From Virgisporangium aurantiacum (GTDB taxonomy: Bacteria; Actinomycetota; Actinomycetes; Mycobacteriales; Micromonosporaceae), in assembly GCF_016863635.1 (NCBI RefSeq), contig NZ_BOPG01000023.1, positions 62,001 to 126,000 of the forward strand: a stretch of 64,000 bases of DNA, read 5' to 3'. Numbering within the stretch: the stretch's first letter is position 1; every line of letters begins with the position of its first letter. Under the pieces are notes generated by a model. That model did not search any database, was not told the DNA's origin, and worked only from the letters and a program-made list of their open reading frames with translations. This document shows positions 50,839 through 59,163 of the stretch, in pieces. The position numbers and the translations under genes are program-made.

Positions 50839-52034
50839 GTCGCGATTCCCTTCTTCCACCCGGCGTACCGACGCCAGGCGATGAACAGTGCGGCGACGCC
50901 GGCCAGCGCCCACGCCACCCCGGTCGGCAGCACGGCGAACCCGAGCAGCGCCAGGAGGACGACGGACGCGGTCCCGGCCAGGAGGACCCAGACGCGGAAG
51001 CCCACGTACGTCCGGCGGACCCAGCGCGGGTAACCGTCCGGCGCCGGGCGGCGCCCCAGCAACGCCGCGACGCGCAGGCGCGTGTACCGTCGCGACTCCT
51101 CGGAGAGGCGCGACAACCCCAACAGGTGGGCCACCATATGGAGCCCGTCGAGGGTCGGCATCGGCAGGTAGTTGAACAACGCCTGCCCGATTCCGAGGAG
51201 CAGCAACGTCCCTATGGCGTCCCGGGTCGGGTCGGACGCGGGCAGCGCCAGCCAGAGGACGAAGAACGGCGCCAGGAACACGTGGTTGGCGACCACGCCG
51301 GAGGCGGCGGTGGCGACGCGTCCCCGCCGGCGCGGGAACAGCATCACGTCGTCGACCGAGCAGAACGCCGCGACAACCGGCCCGTACCACCGGATGCCGA
51401 TCGCCGACGCGTTGCCGCCGTAGTGCCGGCACGTCAACCCGTGGGCGAACTCGTGCCCCGCCGCGCCGACCCACAACAGGACGGTGACCAGCATGGCCAG
51501 CGACGGCTGGTGCAGCACGGTCGACACACCCGTCGCGAGGCTCGACAGTCGCGTGGCCAGGTAGACGTCCATGCCGACCAGCGCGACGAGCAACGGAACG
51601 AGCACCGCCGGGCGGTACACCCACGAGATCCGGCGGTACACGCGGGCCACCAGCCGCGACGGGTCACCGAAAACGTACTTCCCCCGCAGGGGTCCGAGCC
51701 GCTGGAAGCCCTTGCAGTGCACGCGGGCCGCCGGGCGGCGGGGCGCGCCGGCGAGCAGGTTCCGGGCGCCCAGCAGGGCGAGCAGCTGTCCCCAGGAGGC
51801 GTCGCCGAGGTGACGCTGGAACGCGGCGGCGTACTCGTCGCCGATCTCGCCCAGCGTGCGCCGTCCGTCCAATCTGGACAGAACGAAGTACTCGCGCGGC
51901 CCGATCTCGTAGCGGTCGCCGGTGGCCCGGTTCTTCACCATGTGCACCACCGCCGGTCCGCGCCGGAAACCCGGTCCGAGCACCACGTCCGGGTCGCGGG
52001 CGACGCGCCGGTCCTCCAGTTGGGCCGACGTCAT
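50835..52034 (-). CDS. M50-type membrane metalloprotease with PqqD-like N-terminal domain
   Basis: A 399-residue membrane protein. Residues about 30-95 (YEIGPREYFVLSRLDGRRTLGEIGDEY onward) resemble a PqqD-type RiPP-recognition element. Transmembrane helices follow, with the zinc site HEFAH (His194, Glu195, His198) in WVGAAGHEFAHGLTCRHYGG and a second motif NYLPMPTLDG near residue 290 that matches the M50 NxxPxxxLDG ligand loop. A leader-binding domain joined to an intramembrane protease suggests that it recognises the precursor leader and cleaves it at the membrane next to the exporter. That role is inferred. Confidence 0.85.
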   Translation of the reverse strand: MTSAQLEDRRVARDPDVVLGPGFRRGPAVVHMVKNRATGDRYEIGPREYFVLSRLDGRRTLGEIGDEYAAAFQRHLGDASWGQLLALLGARNLLAGAPRRPAARVHCKGFQRLGPLRGKYVFGDPSRLVARVYRRISWVYRPAVLVPLLVALVGMDVYLATRLSSLATGVSTVLHQPSLAMLVTVLLWVGAAGHEFAHGLTCRHYGGNASAIGIRWYGPVVAAFCSVDDVMLFPRRRGRVATAASGVVANHVFLAPFFVLWLALPASDPTRDAIGTLLLLGIGQALFNYLPMPTLDGLHMVAHLLGLSRLSEESRRYTRLRVAALLGRRPAPDGYPRWVRRTYVGFRVWVLLAGTASVVLLALLGFAVLPTGVAWALAGVAALFIAWRRYAGWKKGIAT

Positions 52035-53065
52035 CGGGGCGCCTCGACGAGGTGCCGGTCGCGCAACGCGCGGGTGAGCACGTGACCCAGGTACGACTCG
52101 TCGGCGAGCGTCACGCTCAACCGGTTGTTGGTCATGTGCAGGTAGGCCCACAGCACCCGGCGCAGCGCGTCGGGAACGTCGGTGACCGCCGCCGGCTCGC
52201 CGTTCCAGTCCCGCAGGAGCAGTTCGGCCCGCGCGGCCAGGGCGGCGATCCGGTCGCGCAGGTCGACGCAGTGCGCGTGCCAGCCGCCCAGCAGCCCGGG
52301 CAGGTCCTTCGCCCGGCCCTCGGCGCATACGGTCCGCAGTTCGAGAAACCGGCGGGTGACCCGGTCGCCCATCATCTCGTACGCCTTGTCGTGAACCGAG
52401 GTGCCGTCGATCGGCACGACACCGTCGAACGTGCGGCGCCAGTACTCGGCGTAGTCCTCGAGGAACGTCGTGATGGAGTCCTCGTCGTCCAGGAACACCG
52501 TCGTCATCACCATCATGAGTTGCACGGCGAGCCCCAGCGTCGCCCGGCGCAGGTGCAGGTTAAGCGTGCGGGTCGCCTCGATGACGAGGTCCGACGAGTA
52601 CTCGAAGTGCCACTCGGCGACCGCGACACCGGCCGCGCCGCCGTACTTGCCGAACTCCGGTTCGTACGGCACGTACTTGTAGGTGTTGTTCTTCTCCATC
52701 CGCATGACGCCGTGCTCGTCGACGTACTCCAGGCGCTCGTCGTCGCTGAACTCGAAACCGAACATCTTGTCGTACATGTCGGAGAACGCGCCGGCGCTCA
52801 GCTCGTAGAGGGCCGGTCGCTGGCGGAGGAACGTCTGGATCGCCGCCTCGGCGCGTCGCAGCACCTCGCCGGTCGCCTCCACTGTGGACGGTCGCAGCCG
52901 CAGCCGGAGGTGCGGCCCCTCCAGCCAGTAGTTGATGAAGAAGTAGCCGGCCAGCAGCCCGTCGCCGCGCAGGTCGTCGACCAACGGCCGGACGCACTCG
53001 GTCAGCATCGGTCGGCGGTTGCCCGCGTAGTAGATGTGAATGCCGTGCCAGTCCCCAAAACTCAC
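52031..53065 (-). CDS. Thiopeptide-type bacteriocin biosynthesis protein (LanB elimination-domain type)
   Basis: A 344-residue stand-alone protein. The opening WHGIHIYYAGNRRPMLTECVRPLVDDLRGDGLLAGYFFINYWLEGPHLRLRL is the signature of the SpaB_C/TIGR03891 family, the C-terminal half of class I dehydratases. In split systems it eliminates glutamate from glutamylated Ser/Thr to give Dha/Dhb; related proteins perform the [4+2] pyridine-forming reaction. As it pairs directly with a LanB glutamylation protein (GTGA overlap), elimination is the more likely role. No second copy is present in the window. Confidence 0.9.
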   Translation of the reverse strand: MSFGDWHGIHIYYAGNRRPMLTECVRPLVDDLRGDGLLAGYFFINYWLEGPHLRLRLRPSTVEATGEVLRRAEAAIQTFLRQRPALYELSAGAFSDMYDKMFGFEFSDDERLEYVDEHGVMRMEKNNTYKYVPYEPEFGKYGGAAGVAVAEWHFEYSSDLVIEATRTLNLHLRRATLGLAVQLMMVMTTVFLDDEDSITTFLEDYAEYWRRTFDGVVPIDGTSVHDKAYEMMGDRVTRRFLELRTVCAEGRAKDLPGLLGGWHAHCVDLRDRIAALAARAELLLRDWNGEPAAVTDVPDALRRVLWAYLHMTNNRLSVTLADESYLGHVLTRALRDRHLVEAPR

Positions 53066-55764
53066 TGTGCATCCCTCTCGTGCTTGATCATTTCGACGAT
53101 CATCTCGGCGACGTGATGGCCCTGATCCGACGTGACGTAGAGCTGGTCGCCGGCGGGCAGCATCTCCTCGAAGCCGACCTCGCCGCCGGAGTTGCGGGCC
53201 AGGTGGTCGAGCACCACCAGCGAATGGACGCTGCCGAAGTCGACGTGGTGCGGCTTCGACGAGTCCCGCCACGCCCGCGCCCGCGCGCCGCCGCCGAACC
53301 GGGCGAAGACCCGGTCGGGCAGGCCGTGTTCGCGCTGCCACGAGCGCCACGACAGCAGCCAGGCCGCGTCGTCGGGGTCCCGGGCCGGCAGCGCGTCCGC
53401 CTCGACCGTCCAGCTCCGCCGGCGGATCACGGTGTTGCGGAAGCGGATCCGCGGCCGGCCGGTGACGCCGCCGACGCTCGCCGCCTCGGGCACGCCGTCC
53501 CACGGCCGCATGGTGCCCACCGATGTGGGAGCGAACAGCGTCAGCATGCGCGGGATCGCCGGCAGCGCCATCGGGACGAGGTAACCGAAGTAGACCGGGA
53601 TGACCTCCCGGCCGAGCCGCCGCGACCGCAGCATGACCCGGTCGGCGGCCTCGTCGTGTTCGAGGTACAGGTCCTCCAGGGCGATCTGCTCTCCGGTCGG
53701 CACCGAACCGGTCTCGCCCGGGCACACCAGCTGGTAGTCGATCAACCGGCCGTGCAGGTTGAGGTTCGTCGTGAGCACGCCGCCGACGAGTTCGGCGAAC
53801 ACGGCGCCGTCGGGCTGGCGCAACCGGTTCTCGTCGCGCACGCGCGTCGCGAGATCCCCGCCGTCGCCGGTAAACCCGCCATCTCCCGTGAAGCAGTGGG
53901 TGAAGCGGGAGAACGGGAACGACAGGCTGCCGAAGGACTGGTTCAGCACCGCCAGCGGGCCGTCGGGCGTGCGGGCCAACTGGATGAAGTGCGCCATCGG
54001 GGCGAACGTGCGGGCCGCCGGTGCCAGTTCCTTCGTCACCGCCGCCAGGAAGTCCTCGTCGAGGGTCAGTTCGGCGGCGCCGTCGGGCAGCGCCGCCCAC
54101 GCCTCCCGCATCCCGTCGGTGAACCGCTCCTTCGCCTGTTCCAGCGCCGTGATCTCCGGGCTGTTGAGCCAGTTGTTCAGGCCCGACTGGCGGGTGTCAC
54201 CGTCGGCGTTCCGCCGCCGCTCGGCGGCCTCGACGTACTGGTCGTAGATGTCCTCCTGGAAGTCGTGCACGAACTTCAACAGGTCGTCGCAGCGGCCGCC
54301 GCGGCCGTACCGGATCAGGAAGAACGCCTTCAGCAGCAACTGCTGCGGCCGCATGAAGTCGAAGACGGGCTGCACCGCGCCGATCGCCCGCAGGTCGGCG
54401 CCGACCTCGTCCATCCATTCGGTCCGGCTCGTGACGAGCGGGTCGACCTCCAGCCGCACGTCCTCGTACAGCAGCGCCTGCGGCAGTGTGGCGTCCTGCG
54501 CGCCGATGCTCTCCTGTGCGGCGGTGAGCGCCGTGCGCAACCAGGTCAGGATCTCGCGCCGCTCGGGGACGTCCGCGTGCGCGTACCGGTCGATGCGCGC
54601 CGCCACCAGATCGAGCCGCGTGGCGAGCGTCGCCGCCCACGGCTGCCCGAGCCGGCGCAGGTCGGCCGCGAACCCGCGCACCGGATCGGGCTGGTGGATG
54701 TCCAGTCGCGGGGCGTCGACCTGCACCAGGCCGAGCCGGCTCAGCGCGCGGGCCCACCGGCCGCCCTCCTCCGCGGACGCCTTCTCGATGGCCCGCACGC
54801 GGTCGACGAAGTCGCGGAACCGGATCCCCGGCTCGCGCTCCAGCACCTCCAGGGTCCGTTCGAGGCTCGCGTTGCGGCTGAGGTAGTAGACGTCGGTCTT
54901 GGCGATGTCGAATCCGACGGTCGCGGCGTCGTCGCCGTAGTTCATCGACTGGCGCACGTACCGGATCCGGTCGAGCTCGGACTTCCAGCCCGGCGTCAGC
55001 CGCACCGGCAGGTCGGCGCGCAGGTCGTCGTTGGCCACGATCAGGTCGCTGAGCCGGCCGAGCACCGCGACGTTCAGCCGCGCGTGGCCGTGCCACCGCT
55101 CGCCGACGCGGCCGGGATACAGGTCCGCCCGGTCCGGGTCGGCGAACTCGCCGACGGCCAGCCCGGTGAACGTGCTGAACGGGCTTGTCTTGTAGGCGAT
55201 CCGGTACAGGTACTCCAGCAGGGAGCGCTCGATGCGCCGCTCCCGCTTGGTGAGCGTCGGCCGGTCGCTCGTGCGGTACCCGTCCAGGTACGTGTCGAGC
55301 GACGACGACGCGAGCAGCAGCCCGTTGCGCAGCCGCGGTTCGCCGGCCAGGTCGCGCAGCAGAATCCGGCTCCGCCGCGTGTCCGCGTCCACGATCTCCG
55401 TGCCGGTGGCGGTCAGCGCGTCCAGCGCGGCCCGGTCGTGCAGCCACGCGGCCAGCTCCGCGCCGAGGTCGCCGGGAACAGTGCGCAGGGCGGCCGCGTC
55501 CTTGGGCAACCGGTTGTTGAAGATCTGCCGGCGCGCCGCGAGGAGTGGACGCCGACTGTTTTCGTCGAGGTGGTCGCCGATGTACTCGTGCAGCAGGTCG
55601 CTCAGCCGCTGCCCGTCGGCGGCGAGGCGGTCGCGCGCCGCGATCACCGCGTCGGCCCACGCGACGCTGTCGGTGAACCGCAGGCCCTCCAGGCGTTCGA
55701 CCGGCAGGCCGGCCACGCGCAGCATGTACCACCGGCCGAGCCGCCAGGACACGGGATCCGTCAT
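53062..55764 (-). CDS. Lantibiotic dehydratase, glutamylation subunit (split LanB)
   Basis: A 900-residue protein matching the N-terminal part of class I lantibiotic dehydratases. The hallmark LYRIAYKTSPFSTFTGLAVGEF is near residue 190; the ending FARFGGGARARAWRDSSKPHHVDFGSVHSL then EEMLPAGDQLYVTSDQGHHVAEMIVE is the usual close of the Glu-tRNA-dependent glutamylation domain. Ser/Thr of the precursor are glutamylated from Glu-tRNA. An internal duplication FTGDGG-FTGDGG lies near residue 625. Of two adjacent ATGs, the one at 55764 has better spacing to GGAGG. Confidence 0.92.
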   Translation of the reverse strand: MTDPVSWRLGRWYMLRVAGLPVERLEGLRFTDSVAWADAVIAARDRLAADGQRLSDLLHEYIGDHLDENSRRPLLAARRQIFNNRLPKDAAALRTVPGDLGAELAAWLHDRAALDALTATGTEIVDADTRRSRILLRDLAGEPRLRNGLLLASSSLDTYLDGYRTSDRPTLTKRERRIERSLLEYLYRIAYKTSPFSTFTGLAVGEFADPDRADLYPGRVGERWHGHARLNVAVLGRLSDLIVANDDLRADLPVRLTPGWKSELDRIRYVRQSMNYGDDAATVGFDIAKTDVYYLSRNASLERTLEVLEREPGIRFRDFVDRVRAIEKASAEEGGRWARALSRLGLVQVDAPRLDIHQPDPVRGFAADLRRLGQPWAATLATRLDLVAARIDRYAHADVPERREILTWLRTALTAAQESIGAQDATLPQALLYEDVRLEVDPLVTSRTEWMDEVGADLRAIGAVQPVFDFMRPQQLLLKAFFLIRYGRGGRCDDLLKFVHDFQEDIYDQYVEAAERRRNADGDTRQSGLNNWLNSPEITALEQAKERFTDGMREAWAALPDGAAELTLDEDFLAAVTKELAPAARTFAPMAHFIQLARTPDGPLAVLNQSFGSLSFPFSRFTHCFTGDGGFTGDGGDLATRVRDENRLRQPDGAVFAELVGGVLTTNLNLHGRLIDYQLVCPGETGSVPTGEQIALEDLYLEHDEAADRVMLRSRRLGREVIPVYFGYLVPMALPAIPRMLTLFAPTSVGTMRPWDGVPEAASVGGVTGRPRIRFRNTVIRRRSWTVEADALPARDPDDAAWLLSWRSWQREHGLPDRVFARFGGGARARAWRDSSKPHHVDFGSVHSLVVLDHLARNSGGEVGFEEMLPAGDQLYVTSDQGHHVAEMIVEMIKHERDAQ

Positions 55765-55791
55765 CATTTGCCTCCGTAGCCGAGTGGATGG

Positions 55792-57285
55792 TCAGACGAG
55801 GTCGAAGCGGTAGGTCGCGGCCGGCTGCCGCAGGTGGCCGACCATCATGAGGAACAGCGGGATCTCGTCGCCGTCCCGCAGTCCGAGTTCCTCGATGTAG
55901 CCGACCGTGTCGAGCGCGAGCGCCACACCGCAGCCCGTGCCGAGCGCGGCCGACGTCGTGTAGCAGGCCTGCGCCACGGCGCCGGTGACCGCCGTCGCGA
56001 GCCGGTATCCGCGGTCGCCCACGGCGTCGAGCAGCGCCGGTATCCGCACGGCCGGCACGATCACGGCGGCCGCTTGTTCGAGGTTGTAGTTGCTCATCGT
56101 GTAGTTCCACTGCAGGAACCTGCCGGGCGCGCCCGCCTTGATGCGGCGCAACGCGCCCGCGGCCGGGTCGTACTCGTAGACGCCCGGGTCCACGCCGTGC
56201 ACGTGGTTGACGAACACGTACTGCTTCACCAGCGTCAGGTCCTCGTCGGCGGGGAGCACGTCGCAGTCGAACCGGGCCGCCGCGGCTCCCGCGGAGAGCA
56301 CCGCCGCGAGGTGGGCGCCGTCGAACGTCCGGAACGCCTCGAACCGGCCGAACGAGGTGACCCGCTCCCGCAACGCCCGGCGCACGTCGCGCGTCGGCGG
56401 TGCGGGCGCCGGCAACGGCACCTCGGCCAGGTCGGGCCGGGGCGTCACCTGCGCGGCCTTGACCGCGCCGGTGCCGGGCCGCTCGGCGCATCCGGTGACG
56501 GTGGACGCGTGCATCCGCGTCACCGGGTCGAACCTCCGCACCCGGCGCGACCGTTCCCGGTCCTCGTAGCGGACGCGCGCCGTCGTGGGTTCCGGTGCGG
56601 CGCCGGTCGGTTGGCCCAGCGGCACCACCGCGAAGACGCCCTCCCGCTCCGGCTCGATGTTCAGCAGCCGGCTGAGGCGCGGCTCGTCGAACCACAGGCT
56701 GGGCGTGAGCGTCACACCGTGCGCGGCGCCGAGCGTCCGCCACGTCTGCAGGATCGTGCCGACGTCGAAGCCGGTGGCGTGGTAGCTGAAACTGTTGTAC
56801 TTGAACGAGTTCTGCCAGAACTTGATGCCGAGCACGAGGTACTGGTCCACTGTGGACGGATCGTCCAGGGAGGCCGCGATCTCCGCCGTCACGTCGCCGG
56901 CGATCAGCTGCTTCATCGAGTGATGGAACGGGAAGTAGTGGTACAGGCCGGGTACGGCCGATCCCCGCGCGCCCGTCGCCCAGTAGACGCTCACCGGGTA
57001 GATGCCGCCGCCCGACGCCGTGCCCCGTCCCCACTTCGCGGCCTCGTACCGCGGCGTCAGGGCCTGACCGTTGGCGTCGATCGTCAACCGGCGCCCGAGT
57101 TGGGCGTACGAATGGAACAACAGGTCACCGAGCACCGGTTCCGGGCCCGGCAACGCGAAGCCGTCGGCGTCCGGATAGAACTTCGTCTGCCGGGGCTTGT
57201 CCGCCCAGTCGATGACGTAGTCCGCGTCCGGATCCTCGCGGCTGCGCCGCACGATCGCAGCCAGGTAGTCGCTCGCGACACTCAT
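55792..57285 (-). CDS. SagB-type azoline dehydrogenase with two nitroreductase-like halves
   Basis: A 497-residue flavoprotein. The first half (AKWGRGTASGGGIYPVSVYWATG, then GLYHYFPFHHSMKQL and YHATGFDVGTILQTWRTLGAAHG) and second half (QYVFVNHVHGVDPGVYEYD, CYTTSAALGTGCGVALALDTVGYIEELG) are two tandem SagB/nitroreductase modules. SagB enzymes use FMN to oxidise azolines to aromatic thiazoles/oxazoles after YcaO action. It lies 12 bases after YcaO-2 and 27 bases before the LanB start. Confidence 0.9.
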   Translation of the reverse strand: MSVASDYLAAIVRRSREDPDADYVIDWADKPRQTKFYPDADGFALPGPEPVLGDLLFHSYAQLGRRLTIDANGQALTPRYEAAKWGRGTASGGGIYPVSVYWATGARGSAVPGLYHYFPFHHSMKQLIAGDVTAEIAASLDDPSTVDQYLVLGIKFWQNSFKYNSFSYHATGFDVGTILQTWRTLGAAHGVTLTPSLWFDEPRLSRLLNIEPEREGVFAVVPLGQPTGAAPEPTTARVRYEDRERSRRVRRFDPVTRMHASTVTGCAERPGTGAVKAAQVTPRPDLAEVPLPAPAPPTRDVRRALRERVTSFGRFEAFRTFDGAHLAAVLSAGAAAARFDCDVLPADEDLTLVKQYVFVNHVHGVDPGVYEYDPAAGALRRIKAGAPGRFLQWNYTMSNYNLEQAAAVIVPAVRIPALLDAVGDRGYRLATAVTGAVAQACYTTSAALGTGCGVALALDTVGYIEELGLRDGDEIPLFLMMVGHLRQPAATYRFDLV

Positions 57286-57298
57286 GCCTTACTCCTTG

Positions 57299-59161
57299 TC
57301 AGGGAAACGGGTGTGGGGCCGGGTTCACCGCGCCGGCCGCGACCGCGCGCAGGCGCGGCATGGTCAGCACGCGCTGCCGCCGCCAGCCGAAGTCGATCGG
57401 CACCAGCCCGGGCACGAGCACGCTCACCGTGTGCAGCCCCATTTCCCGCTGCTCGGGGGAGGTCTGGTCGACCACGATCACGTCGAACCCCTCGCCCGCC
57501 AGGGCGGTGACGCACCGGCGCACGTCCTCGGCGAGGTCCGCGCCCGGCGCGATCCGCGGTCGCACGGCGGCCACCGGCACGAGCCGGCTCCGCCGGTGGA
57601 GCAGGAACTCGGCGTGCCGGCGCATCTCCGGTACGCCGTAGAGCATCGGGTGGTCGTGCAGCGCCCGCACGAGGTCGAAGTCCGCCGCCAACTCGCGCAG
57701 CCGCGGCAGGTCCCGTTCGGTGCGGCCGCGCAGGAGCAGCGAGTCGGTGGCGATCTCGTCGAGGGCGCTCGCGAGCGCGTCCTCCGGATCCAGGCCGGCA
57801 CCCGCGCCGAAGCAGAGCGCGCCGATCCCCCGGTCGACCCGTTCCGCCACCCCCACCACCACCGGCATCGGTGTCGTCGCGGTGCGGGCGTCGAAGAACC
57901 GGGGCCGGTAGCCGTACATCCGGAGCCGGTCGACCATCATCCGCGTCTCGGCCCGGGTGCTCGTCGCCGGATCGATCTCCGGCAGCGCGATCCGGCCGTA
58001 CCAGCTCAGCAGGAACGCGTCCCGTTCGACCACTTCGGACAGTCCACAGTAGACGGCCTCGACCAGCGACGACCCCGAGGCGCACCCGTTGGAGCACTCC
58101 TGCACGAACCGCTCGGACTTCGGCGCGTGGTGGTAGTACGTGAGCACGAGCGGCACCAGGATCGGCTTCTCGTCGCGCAGCGACCAGCCCCACACCCAGT
58201 CGATCGGCCGGTCCGGGGTGAACCGGCGCACCAGCGGCTCCGCGGCGTAGAACGCGTCGGAGTACACGCCGCAGTCGCGCGGGTCGAGCGCCCGCGCGCC
58301 CAGCTCGTCCAGGCTCGCCCGCACCGGCGCCCGCAACCCGCGCGGGTGGACGCCGGCGTGGCGCTCCAGCCCTTCCAGGACGCCCACCAGGCGACTCGCC
58401 GCGTAGCTGTTCGTGTGGCCGCCCCAGTGCACCTCGTAGAGGTTCGCGGCGCCGGAGCGCAGGGCGAAGCGGCCGTTGACCGACGCCGTGGTCGGCAACG
58501 CGAGGAGCGGGAGCGCGCCGTCACCCACCAGCCCGCACACCGGGTTGGCCAGCGCGTCCACCGGAAGGTTCAGCTCCGCCAGGGTGCGCTGCCGGAACCC
58601 GCCACCGGGCGACCTCGGCGACGGAACGAGGTCGACGGCCGCCGCCTCGGCGGTGTCGGCGCGCGGAGCACCGCAGGCCGGGCAGTCCGGGTCCGGAACG
58701 AGCCGGGTCCGGCTCATCGCGCCGGACGCGAGATCCACCGCGAACACGAACGGGTACGCGCCGTCGGGGTCCCCCGCGAGGGCGGACGCGATGAGCGCGG
58801 CCAGCCTCGTGACCGTGAACGCGGTCAGCAAGGGCGGCTGTCCCGCCGCCGCGATGGCGGGCCCGCCGCACTCCAGCGCGTCGCGGAGGAACTCGGGACG
58901 CAGCAGTTGCCAGCGCCGGGCGAGGCACCGCTGGCACCCCGCGCGTCCCTTCGACGGGAACGGCCCGACGACCGCGTTCCGTCCGGTCAGCAGCACCGGC
59001 ACCGCCGGCGTGCCGAAGCCGTCCGGCGGCCGGGTCACCGCGAGTTCGTCGCGCACGCCCAGCGGGGTGACCACCACGGGAACGTCGGTGGGCAGCTCCC
59101 GTTCGATCGCCCGGGCCAGTGCCGCACAGGCGTCGACCCAGGGAAGTTGGTCGCTGTGCAT
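57299..59161 (-). CDS. YcaO-type cyclodehydratase 2
   Basis: A 620-residue paralogue of YcaO-1 with the same plan: an N-terminal part with CQRC and CPAC zinc pairs, a YcaO domain with ECSNGCASGSSLVEAVYCGL then SEVVERDAFLLSWYG, and a C-terminal PAPHPFP motif. Both catalytic blocks are intact, so it should be active. Having two complete YcaOs suggests division of labour, for example Cys versus Ser/Thr, different precursors or different sites. It starts two bases after the stop of the leader-binding protein gene. Confidence 0.93.
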   Translation of the reverse strand: MHSDQLPWVDACAALARAIERELPTDVPVVVTPLGVRDELAVTRPPDGFGTPAVPVLLTGRNAVVGPFPSKGRAGCQRCLARRWQLLRPEFLRDALECGGPAIAAAGQPPLLTAFTVTRLAALIASALAGDPDGAYPFVFAVDLASGAMSRTRLVPDPDCPACGAPRADTAEAAAVDLVPSPRSPGGGFRQRTLAELNLPVDALANPVCGLVGDGALPLLALPTTASVNGRFALRSGAANLYEVHWGGHTNSYAASRLVGVLEGLERHAGVHPRGLRAPVRASLDELGARALDPRDCGVYSDAFYAAEPLVRRFTPDRPIDWVWGWSLRDEKPILVPLVLTYYHHAPKSERFVQECSNGCASGSSLVEAVYCGLSEVVERDAFLLSWYGRIALPEIDPATSTRAETRMMVDRLRMYGYRPRFFDARTATTPMPVVVGVAERVDRGIGALCFGAGAGLDPEDALASALDEIATDSLLLRGRTERDLPRLRELAADFDLVRALHDHPMLYGVPEMRRHAEFLLHRRSRLVPVAAVRPRIAPGADLAEDVRRCVTALAGEGFDVIVVDQTSPEQREMGLHTVSVLVPGLVPIDFGWRRQRVLTMPRLRAVAAGAVNPAPHPFP

Positions 59162-59163
59162 GC

